NCBI GenBank assembly: GCA_028711355.1
Contig: JAQTSL010000019.1
Span: 1 to 22,035, forward strand
Reading direction: 5' to 3'
Source: Rhodoferax sp.
GTDB taxonomy: Bacteria; Pseudomonadota; Gammaproteobacteria; Burkholderiales; Burkholderiaceae_C
DNA length: 22,035 bases
Part shown: positions 8,500 through 15,433 of the stretch, piece by piece
Numbering within the stretch: position 1 is the stretch's first letter
Layout of the letters: every line of letters begins with the position of its first letter
Program-made: the position numbers and the translations under genes
Notes under the pieces: model-generated
Told to the model about the DNA's origin: nothing
Databases searched by the model: none
The model's input: the letters and a program-made list of their open reading frames with translations, nothing else

Positions 8500-9960
8500 A
8501 TGTCCACCTCTGACCCACAAGCGGTTGTTGATGTACTGGTGATTGGTGGCGGCAATGCCGCCCTGTGCGCCGCCCTGATGGCCCGTGAGGCCGGTGCCAG
8601 CGTGCTGCTGCTGGAAGCCGCCCCACGCGAGTGGCGCGGCGGCAACTCGGCCCACACCCGCAACCTGCGTTGTATGCACGACGCGCCGCAAGACGTGCTG
8701 GTCGATGCCTACACCGAAGAAGAGTATTGGCAAGACCTGCTCAAAGTCACCGGTGGCCTGACCAATGAGCCGTTGGCGCGGCGCGTGATCCGCGACTCCA
8801 GCACCTGCCGAGCCTGGATGCGCAGCCACGGCGTGCACTTTCAGCCCTCACTCTCCGGGGCCTTGCACACGGCCCGCACCAACGCCTTTTTCATGGGCGG
8901 CGGCAAGGCCCTGGTCAACGCCTACTTTCGCAGTGCGGAGAAATTGGGCGTGCAGGTGCGCTACAACGCGCCAGTGAACCGGCTGGAGATCAACAACGGC
9001 CACTTTGTTGCCGCCCATGTGCAGGTGCAGCGACCGGACGGCAGCACCGACAGCGAGCGCATCACCGCGCGCGCCTGTGTGCTGGCCGCCGGCGGTTTCG
9101 AGTCCAACCGCGACTGGCTGCGCGAGGCCTGGGGCAGCAACGAGCGCGGTGAAACCCCCTCAGACAACTTCCTGATTCGTGGCACAAAGTTCAACCAGGG
9201 CGTGTTGCTGCGCCACCTGCTCAATGACCACGGTGCCGATGCCATTGGCGACCCGACGCAGGCCCACATGGTGGCGATTGATGCGCGTGCGCCGCTGTAC
9301 GACGGTGGCATCTGCACCCGCATTGACTGCGTCTCGCTGGGCGTGGTGGTGAACCGCGATGCCCAGCGCTTTTACGACGAAGGCGAAGACTTCTGGCCCA
9401 AGCGCTACGCCATCTGGGGCCGCCTGGTGGCCCAGCAACCGGGGCAAACCGCCTATTCGATCATTGATGCCAAAGCCATTGGCCGCTTCATGCCACCGGT
9501 GTTCCCGGGGGTCAAGGCCAACACCCTGCTAGAGCTGGCCGACCAACTTGGTCTGGACCGCAACCCCTTCATGCAAACGCTCAACGACTACAACAACGCC
9601 TGCCAGGCCGGCAACTTTGACCACACCGCGCTCGACAACTGCCACACCCAAGGCATCACACCCGCCAAAACCCATTGGGCCAGGCCGATTGACACGGCAC
9701 CCTTTTACGCCTACGCACTGCGCCCCGGCGTGACCTTCACCTACCTGGGTCTGAAGACCGATGAAACAGCTGCGGTGCGCTTCGGCGATGTGCCCAGCGA
9801 CAACCTGTTTGTGGCAGGCGAAATGATGGCTGGCAATGTGCTGGGCAAGGGTTACACCGCCGGGGTCGGCATGTCGATTGGCACGGCTTTTGGCCGTATA
9901 GCCGGTGTGCAGTCTGCGCAAGCAGCTATTCAGTCAGGAGCAAGTCATGCAACTGCTTGA
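8500..9960 (+). CDS. tcuA: FAD-dependent tricarballylate dehydrogenase
   Basis: Flavoprotein that oxidises tricarballylate to aconitate, passing electrons to TcuB. The 486-residue product belongs to the succinate dehydrogenase/fumarate reductase flavoprotein superfamily. VLVIGGGNAALCAALMARE (13-30) is the FAD dinucleotide-binding fold. REWRGGNSAHTRNLRCMHD and SGALHTARTNAFFMGGGKAL match TcuA closely, and GNVLGKGYTAGVGMSIGTAFGRIAG is the C-terminal flavin cap. It starts 6 nt after the upstream gene and overlaps tcuB by 14 nt. The last dozen residues (AAIQSGASHATA) appear to be encoded by a family-type intergenic repeat lying across the gene end. In Salmonella, tcuA sits with tcuB and an MFS transporter tcuC; here the transporter is TRAP. 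Confidence 0.92.
   Translation: MSTSDPQAVVDVLVIGGGNAALCAALMAREAGASVLLLEAAPREWRGGNSAHTRNLRCMHDAPQDVLVDAYTEEEYWQDLLKVTGGLTNEPLARRVIRDSSTCRAWMRSHGVHFQPSLSGALHTARTNAFFMGGGKALVNAYFRSAEKLGVQVRYNAPVNRLEINNGHFVAAHVQVQRPDGSTDSERITARACVLAAGGFESNRDWLREAWGSNERGETPSDNFLIRGTKFNQGVLLRHLLNDHGADAIGDPTQAHMVAIDARAPLYDGGICTRIDCVSLGVVVNRDAQRFYDEGEDFWPKRYAIWGRLVAQQPGQTAYSIIDAKAIGRFMPPVFPGVKANTLLELADQLGLDRNPFMQTLNDYNNACQAGNFDHTALDNCHTQGITPAKTHWARPIDTAPFYAYALRPGVTFTYLGLKTDETAAVRFGDVPSDNLFVAGEMMAGNVLGKGYTAGVGMSIGTAFGRIAGVQSAQAAIQSGASHATA
9916..9940 (-). repeat. Comamonadaceae-type short repeat across the tcuA end
   Basis: Read on the minus strand this stretch contains ATAGCTGCTTGCGCA, preceded by a CTCCT block. It resembles the + strand stretches at 13189-13232 and 17437-17465 and an intergenic motif I recognise from Comamonadaceae genomes. 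Here it lies inside the 3' end of tcuA. Its CTCCT block, read on the coding strand as AGGAG (9936-9940), forms the Shine-Dalgarno of tcuB, 6 nt before the ATG. Confidence 0.5.
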
Positions 9961-11119
9961 AAGCCTGATCCACGATGCCCGGCAACTCGCCGCGGGTCAC
10001 GATCCGGCCTCACCCGCCGTGACGGAAGTCGCGCGGCAAATGCAGATCTGCAACGCCTGCCGCTACTGTGAAGGCTTTTGCGCCGTGTTCCCGGCCATGA
10101 CACGGCGGCTGGAATTTGGCGCCGCCGATGTGCACTACCTGGCCAACCTGTGCCACAACTGCGGGGCCTGCCTGCACGCCTGCCAGTACGCACCGCCTCA
10201 CGCCTTTGCGGTGAACGTGCCGCAGGCCATGGCGCAAGTGCGTGGCGAAACCTATGTGGCCTACGCCTGGCCGGCTGCTTTGGGCAAGCTCTACCAGCGC
10301 AACGGCTTGACCCTGTCATTGGCCCTGGCGGCATCACTGGCGCTGTTTTTGCTGCTGGCGCTGGCCTTGAACGGCAGCCTGTGGGGCGGGGCATCGGCGG
10401 ATGACTTTTCCAAACTGTTTCCGCACAACCTGCTGGCAGCGCTGTTTGCACCGGTTTTTTTGTGGGCGGTGGTGGCGCTGGGCGTTGGCGTTACGCGCTT
10501 TCTGCGCGATGTGTCACCCGCCACCAGCGGCCAAACCATCACAGGCGACGATGCGCTGCAAGCCACGCGCAATGTCCTTGCACTCAAGTACCTGGACGGC
10601 GGCCACGGCGAGGGTTGCCACAACGAAGACGATGCCTACACCTTGTCACGCCGACGTGCCCACCACCTGACGTTTTACGGCTTCATGCTGTGTTTTGCTG
10701 CCACCAGCGTGGCCACGGTGTATCACTATGCCTTGGGTTGGCACGCTCCGTATGACCTGCCCAGCCTGCCCAAGCTGTTGGGGGTGGCCGGGGGTATCAG
10801 CCTGCTGCTGGGCACGGCCGGGCTGTTCAGGCTCAAGCTGACACGCCATCCCCTGCACGGTGACGCCGCCCAAAAGCCGATGGACTACGGCTTTATCGCG
10901 CTGCTGTTTCTGACCAGCGCCAGCGGTCTGCTGCTGTGGCTGGCACGTGGCACACCGGCGCTGGCCCTGCTGCTGGCGCTGCACCTGGGTGTGGTGATGG
11001 CCCTGTTTGCCACCCTGCCGTATGGCAAGTTTGCCCACGGCATTTTCCGCAGCGCGGCATTGCTGCGCTATGCAGTCGAAAAGCGCCAGCCAAGTACTTT
11101 GGCGCTGGGGGACGACTGA
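9947..11119 (+). CDS. tcuB: Tricarballylate utilisation iron-sulfur membrane protein
   Basis: Membrane electron-transfer partner that reoxidises the FAD of TcuA and feeds electrons to the quinone pool. The ATG at 9947 has AGGAG 6 nt upstream, which decides this start over codons further inside tcuA. The 390-residue product has two ferredoxin-type [4Fe-4S] cysteine sets, C35xxC38xxC41xxxC45 and C69xxC72xxC75xxxC79. Hydrophobic helices follow at about 121-142 and 161-183, with several more in the second half, where conserved-looking His residues (HH in RRRAHHLTFYGF, YHYALGWH) could ligate heme. This is the TcuB/CitB architecture. It overlaps tcuA by 14 nt, and the next gene starts 1 nt after its stop. 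Confidence 0.92.
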   Translation: MQLLESLIHDARQLAAGHDPASPAVTEVARQMQICNACRYCEGFCAVFPAMTRRLEFGAADVHYLANLCHNCGACLHACQYAPPHAFAVNVPQAMAQVRGETYVAYAWPAALGKLYQRNGLTLSLALAASLALFLLLALALNGSLWGGASADDFSKLFPHNLLAALFAPVFLWAVVALGVGVTRFLRDVSPATSGQTITGDDALQATRNVLALKYLDGGHGEGCHNEDDAYTLSRRRAHHLTFYGFMLCFAATSVATVYHYALGWHAPYDLPSLPKLLGVAGGISLLLGTAGLFRLKLTRHPLHGDAAQKPMDYGFIALLFLTSASGLLLWLARGTPALALLLALHLGVVMALFATLPYGKFAHGIFRSAALLRYAVEKRQPSTLALGDD

Positions 11120-11120
11120 G

Positions 11121-13154
11121 ATGACCCTGTCCATACCCTGCGTACTGATGCGCGCCGGCACCTCGCGTGGCCCGTTCTTCTTGCGTGACTGGCTGCCCGA
11201 CGGTGATGAGGCACGCAACCAGGCGCTGATTGGTGCCATCGGTGCATCTGACCCGCTACAGCTTGACGGCCTGGGCGGCGGCAGCACCCTCAACAGCAAG
11301 GTGGCCATCGTCTCCAAATCGACCCAGCCCGACTGCGATCTGGACTACCTGTTTGCCCAGGTCGGTGTTGGCCACCAGTCGGTGGACACGCGGCCCAACT
11401 GCGGCAACATGCTCTCGGGCGTGGTGCCGTTTGCCCTGGATCAGGGCTTGATCCCGGCGCAAGATGGCCGCACCACCGCCCGCGTGTTCAATGTCAACAC
11501 CGGTTCACGCATCGACATCACCGTCTGCACCCCTGGCGGCCAGGTCACCTATGACGGGGATGCCCGCATTGACGGTGTGGCAGGCACCGCCGCCCCGGTG
11601 CTGCTGAACTTTCTGGATGCCTGGGGCGCTGTCACCGGCCAGTTGTTTCCCACCGGCCAACGTATTGACGTGATCGACGGGCTGGAGCTGACCTGCATTG
11701 ATGCCGCCATGCCCTTGATGATCTTGCGCGCCGCTGACCTGGGTCTGAGTGGGCGCGAGCGCCCAGCCGAGCTCGATGCCAACACCGCGCTATTGGCACG
11801 CATCGAATCTTTGCGTTTGCAGGCGGGTCAACGCATGGGTTTAGGTGACGTGTCGAGCAGCGTGGTACCCAAGCCGGTGCTGGTGAGCGCCGGCGACAGC
11901 GCCCACAGCATCAGCTCGCGCTACTTCACACCGCACAAATGCCATGCCTCCCACGCCGTGACCGGGGCCATTGGGGTAGCCACCGCCTTTGCCTTGCCTG
12001 GCACGGTGGCCAGCGGTCAGGCCATGGCGGCGGGTCGGCACGCGCTGGTGGTGTTGCACCCGGCGGGTCAGATTGACGTGGAGGTCACGCTACAGGGAGA
12101 AGGCGCACAGGCCAGCGTGCAAAGCGCCGCGCTGGTGCGCACCGTGCGCAAGATCATGCAAGGGGTGCTGCACCTGCCGGGCTACGTGTTCCCTCCGACC
12201 GCCATCGACGTGCCCGAGGCCGCTACCGCGCAGGGCCGCCGTCAGTTCCCGCAAAAAGAAGTACACATCATCGTGCCCACCAGCAGTGGCGGCGGCAACG
12301 ACACCATGGCCCGCACGTTGACGCGCAAACTCGGCCCCTTGCTCGGCCAGTCGGTGGTGGTGGACAACCGGGCCGGGGCCAACGGTACCATCGCCAGCGA
12401 GTACGTGGCCGCTGCGCGGGCTGACGGCCACACCCTGCTGTTTGGCTACATCGCCACCCACGGCATCAACCCGGCGCTGCAAAAACTGCGCTACGACCCG
12501 GTGGCCGACTTTGCGCCGATTGGGCTGATTGGCTACTCACCCACCCTGCTGGTGGTGCCCGCTGAGCTGCCGGTGCATTCGGTGGAAGACCTGGTGCGCC
12601 TGCTGCGCGGCTCTACCAGCCGCCTGAGTTATGCCTCAGCCGGTGAGGGCACAGTGCCCCACTTTGCCGCCGAACTGTTCAAGCTGCAAACCGGCACGCA
12701 GTTGCAGCGCGTGGACTTTTCTGGTGCGGCCCCGGCCATTGCCGATGTCGCCAGCGGTCTGGTGCAGGTGATGTTCCCCAGCCTGTTCACCGCACAGCCC
12801 TATCTGCGTAGCGGCAAGCTCAGGGCGCTGGCCGTGGCCGGGGCCAGTCGCCTGCCGGCGCTGCCCGAGCTGCCCACACTGCTGCAAGCCGGTGTGCCGA
12901 GGGTCGAACTGACCCAGTGGTACGCCCTGTTTGCCCCGGCCAAAACCCCGGCCGCCGTGGTGCGTCAACTCAACACCGCGCTGAACACCGTGCTGCAAGA
13001 CCCCGAGATCGTCGCCCGCATGGAGGCCGACGGGGCCCGCGTGCAAACCTCATCCCCCGGTGAGTTGCACGACCTGCTGATGGCAGAAAGCGAGAAGTGG
13101 CAAGCGGTGGTGCTGCAGGCCGGGTTGCGGGGAGACATGGTGGTGGAGAGTTGA
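11121..13154 (+). CDS. Fusion protein: PrpF-type aconitate/methylaconitate isomerase joined to a Bug/TctC solute-binding domain
   Basis: A single 677-codon frame with two whole domains. Residues about 1-365 are a PrpF-family isomerase: IPCVLMRAGTSRGPFFL (5-21), LGGGSTLNSKVAIV with the likely catalytic Lys (K60), TRPNCGNMLSG with the catalytic-type Cys (C94), and the second-half repeat HKCHASHAVTGAIGVATAF. Residues about 375-677 are a Bug/TctC tricarboxylate-binding domain: QFPQKEVHIIVPTSSGGGND (375-394), VVVDNRAGANGTIASEYVA, YDPVADFAPIGLIGYSP, and a normal C-terminus. No signal peptide precedes the Bug domain and none begins the fusion, so the binding domain should stay in the cytosol, whereas Bug proteins normally work in the periplasm. 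PrpF homologues isomerise 2-methylaconitate, aconitate (Ustilago Adi1) or oxalomesaconate; the operon favours aconitate. The start is 1 nt after tcuB; this is the last gene of the operon. Confidence 0.88.
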   Translation: MTLSIPCVLMRAGTSRGPFFLRDWLPDGDEARNQALIGAIGASDPLQLDGLGGGSTLNSKVAIVSKSTQPDCDLDYLFAQVGVGHQSVDTRPNCGNMLSGVVPFALDQGLIPAQDGRTTARVFNVNTGSRIDITVCTPGGQVTYDGDARIDGVAGTAAPVLLNFLDAWGAVTGQLFPTGQRIDVIDGLELTCIDAAMPLMILRAADLGLSGRERPAELDANTALLARIESLRLQAGQRMGLGDVSSSVVPKPVLVSAGDSAHSISSRYFTPHKCHASHAVTGAIGVATAFALPGTVASGQAMAAGRHALVVLHPAGQIDVEVTLQGEGAQASVQSAALVRTVRKIMQGVLHLPGYVFPPTAIDVPEAATAQGRRQFPQKEVHIIVPTSSGGGNDTMARTLTRKLGPLLGQSVVVDNRAGANGTIASEYVAAARADGHTLLFGYIATHGINPALQKLRYDPVADFAPIGLIGYSPTLLVVPAELPVHSVEDLVRLLRGSTSRLSYASAGEGTVPHFAAELFKLQTGTQLQRVDFSGAAPAIADVASGLVQVMFPSLFTAQPYLRSGKLRALAVAGASRLPALPELPTLLQAGVPRVELTQWYALFAPAKTPAAVVRQLNTALNTVLQDPEIVARMEADGARVQTSSPGELHDLLMAESEKWQAVVLQAGLRGDMVVES

Positions 13155-13188
13155 GCTTTTGCGGTACTTGATGGTTCAACGCTTTCAA

Positions 13189-13232
13189 CTACAAATTGCT
13201 ATTTTATTTATAGCTACTTGTGCTTGATGGGC
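13189..13232 (+). repeat. Comamonadaceae-type intergenic repeat with AT-rich hairpin
   Basis: Just after the operon end lies an AT-rich block with GCTAT (13198-13202) and ATAGC (13210-13214) forming a short stem, followed by TAGCTACTTGTGCTTGATGGGC. It is the intergenic motif type I recognise from Comamonadaceae and resembles 17437-17465 and, inverted, 9916-9940. The stem with flanking T-rich sequence may help end the operon transcript. Confidence 0.5.
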
Positions 13233-13276
13233 CTCACCATAACGTTTGACCAGGTGTTGGACAGAGAGGATGGATT

Positions 13277-13306
13277 CAGTCATGGGAGAATTGTCGCCCA
13301 TGACTG
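13277..13306. repeat. Perfect 10-bp inverted repeat
   Basis: CAGTCATGGG and CCCATGACTG flank a 10-nt spacer. No T-run follows on either strand, so a classical terminator is not indicated. It lies in the 404-nt gene-free stretch (13155-13558) between the operon end and the convergent LysR gene. It could be a factor-dependent terminator hairpin, a binding site or a relic of a mobile element; I cannot decide. Confidence 0.5.
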
Positions 13307-13362
13307 GCTAGATGAGCCGCACGCACCCCCTCTGATGGAGACCCTACGGGGTCATTTGAAAG

Positions 13363-13402
13363 CCTGCAATTTGAAAAGCAAATCTTCCAATTGCAGGTTT
13401 TT
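13363..13402 (+). terminator. Candidate intrinsic terminator
   Basis: CCTGCAATT (13363-13371) and AATTGCAGG (13389-13397) form a perfect 9-bp stem around a 17-nt loop, and the right arm is followed at once by TTTTT. This is the best terminator-shaped signal downstream of the catabolic operon, about 210 nt after its last stop. The long loop and AT-rich stem make it weak. The rest of 13403-13558 shows no gene that I can support. Confidence 0.5.
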
Positions 13403-13558
13403 GGGTGGCAATCAGGGCAAAGCCTGCAGTGATTGGCCGCTGTAATCCTGGCTGAGTTTGCAAAACAAGCCTGATGCGACCCCAGTTGATTTGTGAGTTC
13501 AAATTGAAAGTGCAACTTTATAAAAAAGACCAGCTTGGGAGGGTGAGATGCGAAAGCG

Positions 13559-14506
13559 TCAAACTGCTCTGCCTCTTGCCAATGACTTGGCAGAAAGCAC
13601 ATGGGCCAGCTTCTGTTCGCCGAACGCACTGATGGCGAAATCAATGAAAGCACGCGTTTTGGCTGGCAGCAGTTTCTGGCTGGTGAAGTAGAGCGAGATC
13701 GGCCCCAGATCGACATGCCATTCGGGCAACAGCCGCTCCAATGTGCCACTGGCCAAATGGGGTGCAGCATATGGCACGGCCACCAAGCCGACCCCCAGGC
13801 CCAGCAAGGTTGCGCGGCACTGCGCATCCGGGTCGTTGATAAAAATTGCGGTCTTTTGTTCGGCTTCCATCTCCGTGCCAGCACTGTTGCGCATGATCCG
13901 TGTGCGTGCGCGGCCATTCAGGGGGGAGCGCATGACCACACCGGCGAATTCTGCAAGTCCGCTTGGATCTTTAGGGCGCCGTTTTCCGCGCATGAAAGCC
14001 GGGGATGCCACAGCAACCAGTTGTATTCGCCCCAGCTCGCGCGCCACCATGCCCGGCTGCAATTCGAAGCCACCACCGACCGCTGCATCGAAACCTTCGG
14101 CAATCAGGTCCACCGGACGGTTGTCAAATGTCCAGTCTGGCATCACTGCCGGATAGCGCTCCAGAAAGGCCGGCATCAATGGCAACAAGAACTCCATCCC
14201 AAAGCCTGGTGGTGCAGTCAGTTTGAGCACCCCGGCGGGTTGCCCCGCATTGACCATGATGTCGGCAATCGCGTCCTGAATGCTATTGAGCCCGCCACGC
14301 ACGGATTGCAAAAAATGCTCACCTGCTTCACTCAGGGTCAGGCCGCGTGTGCTGCGCTGGAACAGCCGAACCCCGAGGTTGCGCTCCAGTTGCGCCACGT
14401 TGCGGCTGACCGCCGCAGGCGTCAGTGCCAGCCGACGTGCCGCCGAAGAGAAGCTTCCGCTTTCTGCACTTCGAACAAAAGACTCCAGATTGGCGAAAGT
14501 TTCCAT
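13559..14506 (-). CDS. LysR-family transcriptional regulator
   Basis: DNA-binding regulator of 315 residues. The N-terminal winged helix-turn-helix (about 2-60) has METFANLESFVRSAESGSFS, SSAARRLALTPAAVSRNVAQLE and RLFQRSTRGLTLSEAGE. An effector-binding domain follows (PAGVLKLTAPPGFGMEFLLP, then FDAAVGGGFELQPGMVARELG). It resembles the LysR group that represses or activates adjacent oxidoreductase genes. It is transcribed away from the NAD(P)-binding protein and nitroreductase genes, with a perfect palindrome 3 nt before its start codon, so control of that pair and of itself is likely. It is convergent with the catabolic operon and not an obvious regulator of it. The effector is unknown. Confidence 0.92.
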   Translation of the reverse strand: METFANLESFVRSAESGSFSSAARRLALTPAAVSRNVAQLERNLGVRLFQRSTRGLTLSEAGEHFLQSVRGGLNSIQDAIADIMVNAGQPAGVLKLTAPPGFGMEFLLPLMPAFLERYPAVMPDWTFDNRPVDLIAEGFDAAVGGGFELQPGMVARELGRIQLVAVASPAFMRGKRRPKDPSGLAEFAGVVMRSPLNGRARTRIMRNSAGTEMEAEQKTAIFINDPDAQCRATLLGLGVGLVAVPYAAPHLASGTLERLLPEWHVDLGPISLYFTSQKLLPAKTRAFIDFAISAFGEQKLAHVLSAKSLARGRAV

Positions 14507-14509
14507 GAC

Positions 14510-14536
14510 TCTGTTTCAAATATAAATTGAAACAGA
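14510..14536. promoter_or_regulatory. Perfect palindrome, candidate LysR operator
   Basis: TCTGTTTCAA (14510-14519) and TTGAAACAGA (14527-14536) are perfect inverted arms around the AT-only spacer ATATAAA. The site contains the TTCA-N7-TGAA core typical of LysR-type binding sites and begins 3 nt upstream of the LysR start codon, in the divergent region shared with the gene at 14675. It is likely the autoregulatory and divergent operator. Confidence 0.65.
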
Positions 14537-14674
14537 TTCTATCTAGCTGCAACTACCGCTGAATGATCAGAGCACCTAAAGTTCACCCCGTCGAACAACA
14601 CACTTACCACCAGCTTTTTTGAGGCGCTGATGGTTCGCAAATTTGAAGCCTCTTTTATCAAACAGGAGTTAGTT

Positions 14675-15313
14675 ATGAGTATTGGAATCATCGGTTCAGG
14701 CGGCTTGGGTGCCAATGTGGCACGTGTACTTGCCAAGAAGGGCATTTCAGCAACAATTTCGAACAGTCGCGGGCCAGCCTCACTGGCCGCGTTGATTGCG
14801 GAAGTGGGGCCATCCATCAAGGCCGGCACCGTGGCAGAAGCTGCAATCGCGGACATCGTGCTGGTGGCTGTGCGCTGGGAGTCTCTGCCTGAGCTGCTCT
14901 CAGGCATGCCCGCCTGGAACGGCCGCATCGTCATTGACGGCACCAACCCCGTCGAATTTCTTGATCCCAATGCACCCAAAGACCCGACCAATCCTTTGGC
15001 GGACTGGGGCATCAAGGCGATTGATCTGGGTGGCAAGCACTCCAGTGCGGTGTTCAGCGAGATGGTGCCTGGTGCCCGGGTGGTGAAAGCCCTCAACCAT
15101 CTGGATGTGAATGTGCTGGCTCAGACGGAAGCTTCTGGCGGCACGCGGGTCCAGTTCTATTCGGGTGATGACGCAGCGGCGAAAGCCGATGTCCGCAAGC
15201 TGCTTGAAGCAGCGGGTTACTTTGCCGTCGACCTGGGGACGCTGGATGTCGGTGGCCCACTGGCACAACTCCCGTTTGGCCCGTTGGCTGCGATCAACTT
15301 CATCAAGTTCTAA
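14675..15313 (+). CDS. NAD(P)-binding protein, F420-dependent oxidoreductase-like (NADP oxidoreductase coenzyme F420-dependent family)
   Basis: Soluble Rossmann-fold oxidoreductase of 212 residues. The ATG at 14675 is preceded by CAGGAG at 7-8 nt spacing, which decides this start over the upstream in-frame codon at 14630. SIGIIGSGGLGANVARVLAKKG (2-23) is the dinucleotide-binding fingerprint, then SNSRGP (NADP-phosphate region), DIVLVAVRWESL and GRIVIDGTNPVEF. A C-terminal part carries VKALNHLDVNVLAQ. Members in bacteria without F420 usually have unknown substrates, so I give no specific reaction. It is divergent from the LysR gene and followed 120 nt later by a nitroreductase gene, perhaps as one stress-response unit. 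Confidence 0.85.
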   Translation: MSIGIIGSGGLGANVARVLAKKGISATISNSRGPASLAALIAEVGPSIKAGTVAEAAIADIVLVAVRWESLPELLSGMPAWNGRIVIDGTNPVEFLDPNAPKDPTNPLADWGIKAIDLGGKHSSAVFSEMVPGARVVKALNHLDVNVLAQTEASGGTRVQFYSGDDAAAKADVRKLLEAAGYFAVDLGTLDVGGPLAQLPFGPLAAINFIKF

Positions 15314-15359
15314 ACGCTGCTTTGCAGCTTGACGACATCGGCTGTGCCAAATTTTCCCT

Positions 15360-15380
15360 GCGCCCCATCACATGGGGCGC
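15360..15380. terminator. GC-rich perfect hairpin between oxidoreductase and nitroreductase genes
   Basis: GCGCCCCAT and ATGGGGCGC pair perfectly over 9 bp with a 3-nt loop (CAC). The sequence after it is CTTGTCG, not a clear T-run, so termination would be partial. It lies midway between the two genes and may reduce read-through into the nitroreductase gene. Confidence 0.45.
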
Positions 15381-15433
15381 TTGTCGCCTAAAGCTGCGTT
15401 GCTTTGGCCTGTTTCATTTTTTTAGGACTTTTC

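Noticed and set aside
7747..8838. Minus-strand open frame of 363 codons opposite the fumarase-superfamily gene and the start of tcuA
   Set aside because: No recognisable domain, spans two well-supported + strand genes, and the composition is typical of antisense frames.
12225..12260. The isomerase-Bug fusion as a mere lost stop codon or frameshift error
   Set aside because: A separate Bug gene would need its own start, a signal peptide of about 25 residues and a spacer, none of which is present in any frame at the junction; a real deletion or fusion fits better, though read-level proof is lacking.
13218..13445. Possible 75-codon gene in the intergenic stretch
   Set aside because: It runs through two inverted repeats, has no clear ribosome binding site and no recognisable homology.
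13276..13917. Minus-strand frame overlapping the LysR C-terminal half and the intergenic stretch
   Set aside because: Overlaps the real LysR frame and shows no domain; it is out of frame with it.
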